Shown in pieces: positions 14,541 through 21,845 of a DNA stretch of 26,067 nt (positions are counted from its first letter, which is position 1; each line of letters opens with the position of its first letter). The stretch is from DASQWC01 sp035640475 (GTDB lineage: Bacteria; Actinomycetota; JAICYB01), in assembly GCA_035640475.1 (NCBI GenBank), contig DASQWC010000048.1, positions 1 to 26,067 on the forward strand, in the 5' to 3' direction. Position numbers and translations under genes: made by a program. The notes below the pieces were generated by a model. The model was not told where the DNA came from, did not search any database, and worked only from the letters and a program-made list of their open reading frames with translations.

Positions 14541-16050
14541 GGTCGCGGCCGGCCCGGTAGACGGTGTCCGCCCCGGCGATGAGCTGTCTCGGCAGATCCT
14601 GCAGCTTCAGGATCGTGTCTCCGAAGACCATCGTCTGGCGGCGCATCAGCTCGAAATCGACGAGCTCGTCCAGACCGAAGGCCGGGTTGTACAGCGTGTT
14701 CGGGCCGGTGATTCCCGCCAGGGTCGGGAGCAGCTCGCCGTGATACGCACCGCCCTCGCCCCCGTAGCTCCGGTGCGGCGGGAAGCCCACCTGTGGAGCG
14801 TCGGCCCCACGCAGGATCCAGGTCCTGCGGATGTCACGCTCGATCACACTCGTCAGAAGCGCCTGGAGCGAGACGGGGCTCTCGTGGGAGAACGTCACGA
14901 ACGGCTCCGACCTACCCGTGTAGCGAAGCTCGAAGCCGGGACGACCCTTGCGCGGGAAACGCCAGAACTCCTTCGCCCCGAGATGCTCGAGCGCGACGGC
15001 GAACGCCACGGTTCCCTCGTCGTAGCCCGGGTCCAGCTCTTCGTGGGCGTAGTTGTGTGCGCCGTTCTCAGACAGATAGAGGTGAGCGGTCGACATGACG
15101 AACTCGAGCGTTCGCGGGCGGCATTCGAGCGGAAGCTTGGCGAAGTACTGCGCGAGCGCGAGGATCGATGTCGGCCCGTTGTCCCAGACGGCGTTCATCC
15201 CGTCGGTATGGCTGGCGATGACAATTCGCTCTCGGCTCCCACCTGTGAGCGTGCCGATCAGCGTCGGTGACGGCACGTTCGGTGTGACCTGCGCTCGAAC
15301 GACGAGCTCGGCGTTCTTGCCGGCCAATCTCTTGAGCTGCTCACCCTCATCGACTCCGACGAAGGCGGCCGGGACATCCCAGAAGACACCGTTGTAGGGC
15401 TGGTAGTTTCCCCGCACCTGCTCGTACGGAAGCGTGTGCGCGAATACGACACCGGCCGCGCCGGCCTTTGCAGCCTCCTGGAGATCGGTGACGCGCTGCG
15501 CGTAGCCCGAGAAGTCGCGCTCGTAGTTTCCCGCGTAGTCGATTGAGCCGTCCGGGTCGTGGACGTAGTAAGCCACGGCGAAGAAGATGGCCTGCGGTCC
15601 GGTACCGGGCAGCGCATCGCGCAGCACGATCTTGCCTTTGACGTCGCTCGCCGAAACCGCCGTGCCCGCGGGCACGTAGATCAGCTGCCCACGCACCGAT
15701 CCGGCTTTGCTGTACGGGACGGCGCCCGAGACACGCACCCGCCGCCCCTGCACCGACAGCCGCGTCCCACGCTCGAGCCAGCGGTTGATCGACTCGTACC
15801 GCTTGCGGACGCGTACGCCTTTGATGCGGCGAAGCTGCGACTCGAGCCACGCGACGTAACGGTGGTGCGCGGGTGACGCGGTCGGCCTGGCTCCCGCGTC
15901 GGCCATGACCTTGTTCAGTGCACGAATCCGCGAAGCGCTCGGGAATGCCTTCTCGTCGACGGACGCCGCACACTCTTGAGCTCCGGCGGGCCCGACCCTT
16001 GTCGTGGATACGAGGACAATGACAATCAAGGCCACGCGAGCGAGTCGCAC
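14530..16050 (-). CDS. Secreted M28-family-like metallopeptidase with PA domain
   Basis: 506 aa from a GTG with GGGAGG seven bases upstream. A signal peptide is clear (ARVALIVIVLVST then an Ala-rich cleavage region near residue 24). A protease-associated insert lies at about 110-265 (GQLIYVPAGTA, VKGKIVLRD, AGAAGVVFAHT). The zinc aminopeptidase core follows: IVIASHTDGMNAVWDNG supplies His and Asp, SENGAHNYAHEE the likely catalytic acid, FAVALEHLG an acidic ligand, and GGEGGAYHGE a late His. The spacing fits M28, although the usual GGHxD and GEExGLxGS motifs are altered, so zinc binding and activity are uncertain. It stands alone, divergent from the acyl-CoA synthetase gene. Confidence 0.8.
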   Translation of the reverse strand: MRLARVALIVIVLVSTTRVGPAGAQECAASVDEKAFPSASRIRALNKVMADAGARPTASPAHHRYVAWLESQLRRIKGVRVRKRYESINRWLERGTRLSVQGRRVRVSGAVPYSKAGSVRGQLIYVPAGTAVSASDVKGKIVLRDALPGTGPQAIFFAVAYYVHDPDGSIDYAGNYERDFSGYAQRVTDLQEAAKAGAAGVVFAHTLPYEQVRGNYQPYNGVFWDVPAAFVGVDEGEQLKRLAGKNAELVVRAQVTPNVPSPTLIGTLTGGSRERIVIASHTDGMNAVWDNGPTSILALAQYFAKLPLECRPRTLEFVMSTAHLYLSENGAHNYAHEELDPGYDEGTVAFAVALEHLGAKEFWRFPRKGRPGFELRYTGRSEPFVTFSHESPVSLQALLTSVIERDIRRTWILRGADAPQVGFPPHRSYGGEGGAYHGELLPTLAGITGPNTLYNPAFGLDELVDFELMRRQTMVFGDTILKLQDLPRQLIAGADTVYRAGRDLSP

Positions 16051-16091
16051 TACCGCCCCTCCCTGGACGACATCCGAAGCAGTCTACGTGC

Positions 16092-16097
16092 GACGAT
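16092..16097 (+). promoter_or_regulatory. Weak candidate -10 hexamer of a leaderless promoter
   Basis: GACGAT sits at -12 to -7 from the ATG at 16104 and has the two key bases (A at position 2, T at position 6). No Shine-Dalgarno sequence is present before this start. The whole divergent gap to the peptidase gene is only 53 bases. Confidence 0.25.
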
Positions 16098-16103
16098 ACG
16101 GCG

Positions 16104-17654
16104 ATGTATCCGGGAGAGCACGCACGGCGCAATCCTGACCAGGCCGCGTTCATCATGGGCGGCACCGGAGAGATCATCACATTCGGCGAATACGAAGCCC
16201 GGGCGAACCGGCTCGCTCACCTCTTCCGAGATCTCGGCCTCCGGCGCCTCGATCACGTCGCCTTCTTCATGGAGAACAACGTGCGGATGCTCGAGGCCGA
16301 AGGCGCTGCCGAGCGGACGGGCCTGTACTTCACGTGTATCAACTCGTATCTGGCGGCCGAGGAAGTCGCGTACATCGTCAACGACTCGGAGTCGCAGGTG
16401 CTCATCACGTCGGCCGCCAAGAAGGGAGTAGCCGAGCTCCTTCCCGACCTGTGCCCGAAGGTCCGGCGCTTCCTCATGTGCGACGGAACCGCGCCCGGGT
16501 GGGAGAGCTACGAGGAGGCGGTCGCCGGCTTCCCGACGGAGCCAATCTCAGACGAGCGACTCGGCGCCGCGATGTTGTATTCGTCCGGGACGACCGGCCA
16601 GCCGAAAGGCATCCTGCGACCCCTCGCAGACATGCATCCGGCCGACGCGTTGCCGGTTATGGAGTTCGTGAAGCTCATGTTCCGGTTCCGCGAAGGCCAG
16701 ATCTATCTCTCACCGGCGCCCCTGTATCACTCGGCCCCCCAGGCAAGCGTGTCGGCGAACATGCGGCTCGGGTCGACCTCCGTGATCATGGAGCGCTTCG
16801 ATCCCGAGCAGTTCCTGCAGCTCGTCGAGCGATACGGCGTCACGCACTCGCAGATGGTCCCAACCATGTTCTCGCGCTTGCTCAAGCTGCCCGAACAGAC
16901 ACGCAGGGCCTACGACATCTCGTCGCTGGAATGCATCATTCACGCCGCAGCGCCGTGCCCGGTGCCGGTCAAGGAAGCGATGATTGAGTGGATCGGCCCG
17001 AAGATCGTCGAGTACTACGGCGCAACCGAAGCCAACGGATTTACGTTCTGCGACTCGGCCGAATGGCTCGCACACAAAGGCACCGTGGGCAAGCCGGTGC
17101 TCGGAGAGCTGCTCATCCTCGATGACGACATGAACCCCTGCCCCGTCGGCACCTCGGGCACGGTGTGGTTTCGCGGCGCGACGAACTTCGAGTACTACAA
17201 CGACGCGAGCAAGACGGCGGACTCACGGAAGGAAGACGACGCCGGTGTCATGAGCACCGTCGGAGACGTCGGCTACGTCGACGACGACGGCTACCTCTAT
17301 CTGACCGACCGCAAGACCTACATGATCATTTCCGGCGGGGTGAACATTTACCCGCAAGAGACGGAAAATCTGCTCATTACGCACCCCAAGGTCATGGACG
17401 CCGCCGTGATCGGTGTTCCGAACGAAGATCTCGGCGAAGAGGTCAAGGCGGTCGTCCAGCTGATGAAAGATGTGGAGCCCGGTCCGGGCGTCGAGCGCGA
17501 GCTCATCGACTTCTGTCACGAGCACCTCGCGCGGTTCAAGTGCCCGCGTTCGATCGATTTCACCGACGAGTTGCCGCGCCTACCAACCGGCAAGCTCTAC
17601 AAGCGACTGCTGCGCGACAAGTACTGGGCAGGCCACTCGACGAGCATCGTCTAG
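16104..17654 (+). CDS. Acyl-CoA synthetase (AMP-forming, FadD-like)
   Basis: 516 aa, full length for the ANL superfamily. The phosphate-binding loop is at 159-169 (YSSGTTGQPKG), the adenine motif at about 300 (EYYGATEANG), the ATP-ribose/hinge segment at about 395-410 (DGYLYLTDRKTYMI), and the C-terminal catalytic lysine is in LPTGKLYKRLLR. It adenylates a carboxylic acid and transfers it to CoA; chain length cannot be told from motifs. It closely follows the pattern of mycobacterial FadD/long-chain ligases. Its stop overlaps the opposing P450 stop by four bases. A catabolic role with the nearby SDR, dioxygenase and P450 is possible. Confidence 0.93.
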   Translation: MYPGEHARRNPDQAAFIMGGTGEIITFGEYEARANRLAHLFRDLGLRRLDHVAFFMENNVRMLEAEGAAERTGLYFTCINSYLAAEEVAYIVNDSESQVLITSAAKKGVAELLPDLCPKVRRFLMCDGTAPGWESYEEAVAGFPTEPISDERLGAAMLYSSGTTGQPKGILRPLADMHPADALPVMEFVKLMFRFREGQIYLSPAPLYHSAPQASVSANMRLGSTSVIMERFDPEQFLQLVERYGVTHSQMVPTMFSRLLKLPEQTRRAYDISSLECIIHAAAPCPVPVKEAMIEWIGPKIVEYYGATEANGFTFCDSAEWLAHKGTVGKPVLGELLILDDDMNPCPVGTSGTVWFRGATNFEYYNDASKTADSRKEDDAGVMSTVGDVGYVDDDGYLYLTDRKTYMIISGGVNIYPQETENLLITHPKVMDAAVIGVPNEDLGEEVKAVVQLMKDVEPGPGVERELIDFCHEHLARFKCPRSIDFTDELPRLPTGKLYKRLLRDKYWAGHSTSIV

Positions 17655-18835
17655 AGGACGACGGGCAGCTTCGCCGGCGACCGTCCCAGCACCACGCGCC
17701 ACGGAAGGTTCGCGGGATCCTCCGCGAGCGTCAGCTCCGGACCGCACGCGACCGTGGCACGGACGCACTCTTGCAGCGTCATTCGCGCAAGTGCTGCGCC
17801 GAGGCAGAAGTGCGGGCCGGCGCCGAAGCTGAGCAAATGCGGCGTTCCGTGGACGGCGAAGCGTCCAACGTCCAGTGTGTCCGGGTTCTCCCAAACGCCC
17901 GGCTCCCGGTTCGCCGAAGCGGTGCACAGCACCATCACCGATCCAGCGCCGAGCTGCGTTCCGGCGACGACGAGCGGCTCGACGGCCGTCCGCGGCACAC
18001 CGATAATGCTCGGCTCGTATCGGATCGTCTCCTCGACGGCCCACACAAGCAGATCCGGATCCCAGCGCACGCGCTCTGATTCGTGCGGGTGCCGCAGCAG
18101 CGTCAGCAAGGTGCAGCCGATCTGGCTCGTCGTCGTGTCGTGCCCGCCCACGAGCAGGTTCGCGACCATCGCGACGAGCTCTTCGTGGGAGAGCCGGTCG
18201 CCGTCATTCTCTGCGGCAAGCAACGCGCTTATGAGATCACTTGCGGGGTCCTTGCGGCGCCGCTCGGCGAGGTCCTCCACGTAGCCGAGTAGAGCGACGA
18301 TCGCGCGCTCCGCATCCGAGATCTGTCCGGCGTCCATCACGCCGAACACCGGGCTGAGTGCATCGGTCCACGCGCCGAAGACCGCGACGTCGGGCTCGGG
18401 CACACCCAGCAGCTTGCACATGACGCGCATCGCAAGCAGCGCGAAGGTCTGCGTAAGGTCGCATCCGCCGTCGACGGCCGCACACCGAAGCGCGTCCTTC
18501 GCATAGAACGCCGCATCGGCTCGCAACGACTCGACCGAACGCGGCGAGAACGCCTTCGCGACGAGCTTGCGGAGCCGGTCGTGTCTCTCTCCTTCGTTCG
18601 TGAACATCAGGCCCCCGTACCAATCGCGCAGGGGGCCCTCGGTGATGCCCATCAGATCGAAGAACGTGAGGCCTACGCCGGCAACGCGCGGATCGCGTGC
18701 GAGCGATTCGACGTCCGCGTGTCTGAGGACGATGGTCGCGCCGGATGTTCCATCGACCGTGAGCGGTCCTTGTTCGGCCGCGGCTCGCAGCGACGCGTGC
18801 AGCTCGTCGCCCGCCGCCACGAACAAATCCACCAT
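17651..18835 (-). CDS. Cytochrome P450
   Basis: 394 aa, a soluble bacterial P450 of normal length. I-helix oxygen-binding GGHDTTT at 230-236 (acid-alcohol pair D-T), K-helix E269-x-x-R272 (ETIR), and heme loop FGAGPHFCLGAALA with proximal C344. The start ATG at 18835 has no ribosome site but TAGAAT lies nine bases upstream, so it may also be transcribed separately from the genes before it (33-base gap to the dioxygenase stop). No ferredoxin or reductase gene is adjacent. Substrate unknown; neighbours suggest aromatic or lipid oxidation. Confidence 0.95.
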   Translation of the reverse strand: MVDLFVAAGDELHASLRAAAEQGPLTVDGTSGATIVLRHADVESLARDPRVAGVGLTFFDLMGITEGPLRDWYGGLMFTNEGERHDRLRKLVAKAFSPRSVESLRADAAFYAKDALRCAAVDGGCDLTQTFALLAMRVMCKLLGVPEPDVAVFGAWTDALSPVFGVMDAGQISDAERAIVALLGYVEDLAERRRKDPASDLISALLAAENDGDRLSHEELVAMVANLLVGGHDTTTSQIGCTLLTLLRHPHESERVRWDPDLLVWAVEETIRYEPSIIGVPRTAVEPLVVAGTQLGAGSVMVLCTASANREPGVWENPDTLDVGRFAVHGTPHLLSFGAGPHFCLGAALARMTLQECVRATVACGPELTLAEDPANLPWRVVLGRSPAKLPVVL

Positions 18836-18843
18836 TCGCAGGA

Positions 18844-18849
18844 ATTCTA
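18844..18849 (-). promoter_or_regulatory. Candidate -10 hexamer (TAGAAT) before P450
   Basis: On the minus strand TAGAAT fits TANNNT and lies at -14 to -9 from the ATG at 18835, two bases farther than the other leaderless-type sites. It falls in the 33-base gap after the dioxygenase gene. Confidence 0.3.
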
Positions 18850-18868
18850 AGCTGCCCGTCTTGAGGGT

Positions 18869-19801
18869 CTAGCTGGCCGCGCGCTGCGGGCGCCACCGGC
18901 GGATGTCCGGAAGTGGCGTCAGCAACGGCTCGACCTCGGCGCGCAGATGCTCGTAGTCGGGAGGGAGTGACAGCTTCTCGCCGAGCTGCTCGACCGGCTC
19001 GTCGACTGTGAATCCGGGGCCGATCGAGGCGATCTCGAACAGGACGCCGCTCGGCTCCCGGAAGTAGATCGACTTGAAGTAGAAGCGGTCGATGATCGGC
19101 GTCACGCTCGCTCCGCCCTCGACGACACGGTCGCGCCAGTCGGCGTGTTCTTCGGGCGGCGCCGCCCACGCGATGTGGTGGACGGTCCCCGCGCCCTGCT
19201 CCCCCCGCGTCGCCGACGCGTCGTACTCGTAGAACGAGCCCCTCCGGTCACCTCGAACTTCGTATGCACCAGTGCCGGACGACCGGAAGCCGAGCGTCTC
19301 CTCCAGCAACGAGCGACTACGATCCGGGTCGTCCGTGTACGCGCGCGCACCATCGAACCCCTGCAGGGCGAGGTCGGCCGGGATCTCCGGGTGATCGGCG
19401 ATGAGCACCGGGTCCGAGGTCTCCACGATCCGGAGTTCCAGCTCGAGCCCTTCCGGGTCCTTGAACCGAATCAGGCCGTCGTGGCGTTCGACGACGGTGT
19501 CGAAGGAGCCGAGGCGCTTCTCCCAAAACGCGAGCGAATCCTCGGACGCAACGCGCCACACGATCCGGTGAACCATGCCGGCACCTGCGCGTCCCCGCGC
19601 CATGCCCGGATATTCGAAGAACGTGATGTCCGAGCCGGGGCTTCCCTTCTCGTCCGCGTAAAACAGGTGGTAAATGTTCGGGACGTCCTGATTGACGCTC
19701 TTTTTTACGAGCCTGAGCCCGAGCACACCGACGTAGAACTCGACATTGGCCGGCGCGTTGCCCGTGATCGCCGTGATGTGGTGAATTCCCTCGAGCTGCA
19801 T
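18869..19801 (-). CDS. Ring-cleaving dioxygenase, VOC/glyoxalase superfamily (MhqA/MhqO-like)
   Basis: 310 aa with two tandem VOC modules. The first starts LEGIHHITAITGNAPANVEF (metal His), and continues DITFFEYPGMARGRAGAGMV; the second has GTVHHIAWAAPPEEHADW (second His) and VLFEIASIGPGF (metal Glu). This set is characteristic of the ring-cleaving dioxygenase family linked to hydroquinone and quinone stress (MhqA/MhqE/MhqO in Firmicutes). It probably opens a substituted hydroquinone or catechol. It starts 14 bases after the MscL stop, so it is part of the leftward series. Confidence 0.9.
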   Translation of the reverse strand: MQLEGIHHITAITGNAPANVEFYVGVLGLRLVKKSVNQDVPNIYHLFYADEKGSPGSDITFFEYPGMARGRAGAGMVHRIVWRVASEDSLAFWEKRLGSFDTVVERHDGLIRFKDPEGLELELRIVETSDPVLIADHPEIPADLALQGFDGARAYTDDPDRSRSLLEETLGFRSSGTGAYEVRGDRRGSFYEYDASATRGEQGAGTVHHIAWAAPPEEHADWRDRVVEGGASVTPIIDRFYFKSIYFREPSGVLFEIASIGPGFTVDEPVEQLGEKLSLPPDYEHLRAEVEPLLTPLPDIRRWRPQRAAS

Positions 19802-19815
19802 AGATGGTCTCTACC

Positions 19816-20226
19816 CTATTTGCGACTGCGCGACGCCGTGGCGGCCCGGCCGCAGTGCGCACACACTTTTGCCGCGGCGGGAATGGAGCTCAGGCAGTGC
19901 GGGCACTCCTTGACCTTCGGCTCCTCCTTTGCCTTACCGCCGATCATGAGCCGGTTGACGGGTTTCACGACGAAGAAGAACACCGCGGCCGCAATGAGCA
20001 AGAAGCTGACAATCGCGTTGATGAATAGACCGTAATTGATCGCGTCCTTGCCGACACCGATGCTCCGTTCGCTGAAGTCCGGAACATTCAGCAGACCGAG
20101 AAGCGGCGTCAGGACGTCTCTTACGAGCGACGTCACGATCGCCCCGAACGCTGCGCCGATCACCACACCGACGGCCAGGTCGACGACGTTTCCGCGCAGG
20201 ACGAATGCTTTGAACTCCTTGAGCAT
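19816..20226 (-). CDS. mscL: Large-conductance mechanosensitive channel with C-terminal zinc ribbon
   Basis: 136 aa from an ATG seven bases after AAGGAG; the GTG just before it is less well spaced. The N-terminal amphipathic helix and TM1 are classic (KEFKAFVLRGNVVDLAVGVV), followed by AAFGAIVTSLVRDVLTPLLG, a periplasmic loop with the usual INYGLFINAIVSFLL leading into TM2 (about 68-88). Beyond the usual KPVNRL end, the tail carries two CxxC pairs (CPHC and CAHC, ten residues apart), a small zinc ribbon instead of the plain helical bundle. The channel releases solutes on osmotic downshock. It sits 11 bases after the SDR stop. Confidence 0.96.
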   Translation of the reverse strand: MLKEFKAFVLRGNVVDLAVGVVIGAAFGAIVTSLVRDVLTPLLGLLNVPDFSERSIGVGKDAINYGLFINAIVSFLLIAAAVFFFVVKPVNRLMIGGKAKEEPKVKECPHCLSSIPAAAKVCAHCGRAATASRSRK

Positions 20227-20237
20227 CACACTTCTCC

Positions 20238-21002
20238 TTATCTCGGCGGCATCCGCAGCGCGCCGTCCAGCCTGATCGTCTCTCCGTTGAGCATCGGGTT
20301 CTCGACGATGTGACGCACGAGCGCCGCAAACTCCGATGGGTCCCCGATACGGCGCGGGTGCGGGATCTCGTCGGCGAGCTTCTGGCGCTGCTCGTCCGGG
20401 AGCCCGGCGAGCATCGGCGTGTCGAACGTGCCGGGCGCGATCGTCACCACGCGGACCTGCCTGGCCGCGAGGTCGCGTGCGACGGGGAGCGTCATCGACA
20501 CGACCCCGCCTTTGGACGACGAATACGCCGCTTGCCCGATCTGTCCGTCGAAGGCCGCAACGCTGGCCGTATTGACGATGACCCCGCGCTCTTCGCCGAT
20601 TGGTTCTTGTGAGGAGATCTGCTGCGCGGCGAGCCGGATGACGTTAAAGGTCCCAATCAGATTCACGCGGATGACGAGCTCGAAGACTTTGAGGTCGTGT
20701 GGACCCGACTTCGAGACCGTGCGCTGGGCCCAGCCGATGCCTGCGCAGTTCACAACGATGTGCAGCGCTCCGAACGTATCGACTGCCGTCTGGACGGCCG
20801 CCTGAACTTCCTGCTCGTTGGTCACGTCTGTCGGCGCGAACGCGACCGACGAGCCAAGCTCGGACGCAACGGCTTCGCCTGGTGACTTCGGCAGGTCGCA
20901 GATAACGGCCTTCGCTCCCGCGTCGAGCAGTGCCTCGAGGCTCGCTCGACCGAGCCCGGATGCACCTCCGGTCACGAGCGCCACAAGCCCGTCGATCTGC
21001 AT
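20238..21002 (-). CDS. Short-chain dehydrogenase/reductase (3-hydroxyacyl-CoA dehydrogenase type 2-like)
   Basis: 254 aa. The NAD-binding TGGASGLG (about 12-19), an acidic residue after the second strand (ICDLPKS, favouring NAD), NCAGIG in place of NNAG, catalytic Ser in VNTASVAAFDGQIG, YSSSK with the Tyr and Lys, and PGTFDTPML. This insertion-containing pattern matches HSD10/type 2 3-hydroxyacyl-CoA dehydrogenases, so a beta-oxidation step is likely. I prefer the ATG at 21002 (AGGA eight bases upstream) over the one at 21011. It begins the SDR-MscL-dioxygenase-P450 series. Confidence 0.92.
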   Translation of the reverse strand: MQIDGLVALVTGGASGLGRASLEALLDAGAKAVICDLPKSPGEAVASELGSSVAFAPTDVTNEQEVQAAVQTAVDTFGALHIVVNCAGIGWAQRTVSKSGPHDLKVFELVIRVNLIGTFNVIRLAAQQISSQEPIGEERGVIVNTASVAAFDGQIGQAAYSSSKGGVVSMTLPVARDLAARQVRVVTIAPGTFDTPMLAGLPDEQRQKLADEIPHPRRIGDPSEFAALVRHIVENPMLNGETIRLDGALRMPPR

Positions 21003-21008
21003 TCGCGC

Positions 21009-21014
21009 CATCCT
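21009..21014 (+). promoter_or_regulatory. Candidate -10 hexamer of a leaderless promoter
   Basis: CATCCT at -12 to -7 from the ATG at 21021, same hexamer and spacing as before the gene at 12936. The only other sequence here is the 18-base divergent gap to the SDR start, so any -35 element would lie inside the SDR gene. Confidence 0.35.
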
Positions 21015-21020
21015 AGTTGG

Positions 21021-21845
21021 ATGCGAGAACCGGTTGAGTTGACGGCCGCCGATGCACCGGCCATCGCCGCCTTCACGCGTGTGGCGTGCCCGTACGATCT
21101 GCTCACGACGAGCTCCGTCGTCCGGTCGGTCTTCATCGACCCCGATCCGCAGCTCGTCCTCGCCGTCTACGACGGCGGCCTCGACGCCGTGGGGGCCGGC
21201 GTGGTGCGCGGCACACGCAGCTGGGTAAAGCTACTGGCCGTTCACCCCATGTCACGACGCAGCGGTGTCGGCACGATGCTGCTCGAGCGGATCGAGTCGT
21301 TCTGCCGAGACAAGGGCGCCGCGACGATCGAGATCGGGACGTCGGCACCGTACTACGTCGTTCCGGGTGTCGATGTGCGGCTCATGGAAGCCATCGCACT
21401 CCTCAAGACCCGCGGCTACCAGCGCTGCGGTGAAGCGTTCAACCTGGGGGTGTCACTCCGGAATCTGCCGGAACCCGCGATGCCGGTCCGCCACGCAAAT
21501 GCCGACGACCTCGAAGCAATCCGGCCGTGGGTCGCCGAACACTTTCCCAACTGGATCGACGAGCTCCAGCGCGGTGTCGCGCTTGGACATTGTGTCGTCC
21601 ACGAAGATCTCGGCTTTGCGTGCTACGACGTGAATCGTGAGTCGTGGTTCGGCCCGATCGCGACCAGGCCGGACAGCGGACGCCACGGCATCGGAAGCGC
21701 AACTTTGCTCGGCGCGCTGCATGCGATGCACGCGCTCGGCCACGAGCGCGCCGACATTGCGTGGGCAACCGCTGAGGAGTTCTACGGCAAAGCCGTCGGT
21801 GCGCGCGTCGACCGCGTCTTTTGGTGGTACCGGAAGAGGCTCTAG
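21021..21845 (+). CDS. Tandem GNAT-family N-acetyltransferase
   Basis: 274 aa with two GNAT-like halves. The first has the acetyl-CoA loop in VKLLAVHPMSRRSGVGTMLL (Q/RxxGxG/A type: RRSGVG) followed by a helix and strand TIEIGT. The second, from about residue 150, has WFGPIATRPDSGRHGIGSATL, another RxxGIG loop. Two-domain GNATs of this size include mycothiol synthase-like and uncharacterised enzymes; I cannot name the substrate. No ribosome site precedes the ATG at 21021. Its stop overlaps the opposing synthase stop by four bases. Confidence 0.85.
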   Translation: MREPVELTAADAPAIAAFTRVACPYDLLTTSSVVRSVFIDPDPQLVLAVYDGGLDAVGAGVVRGTRSWVKLLAVHPMSRRSGVGTMLLERIESFCRDKGAATIEIGTSAPYYVVPGVDVRLMEAIALLKTRGYQRCGEAFNLGVSLRNLPEPAMPVRHANADDLEAIRPWVAEHFPNWIDELQRGVALGHCVVHEDLGFACYDVNRESWFGPIATRPDSGRHGIGSATLLGALHAMHALGHERADIAWATAEEFYGKAVGARVDRVFWWYRKRL

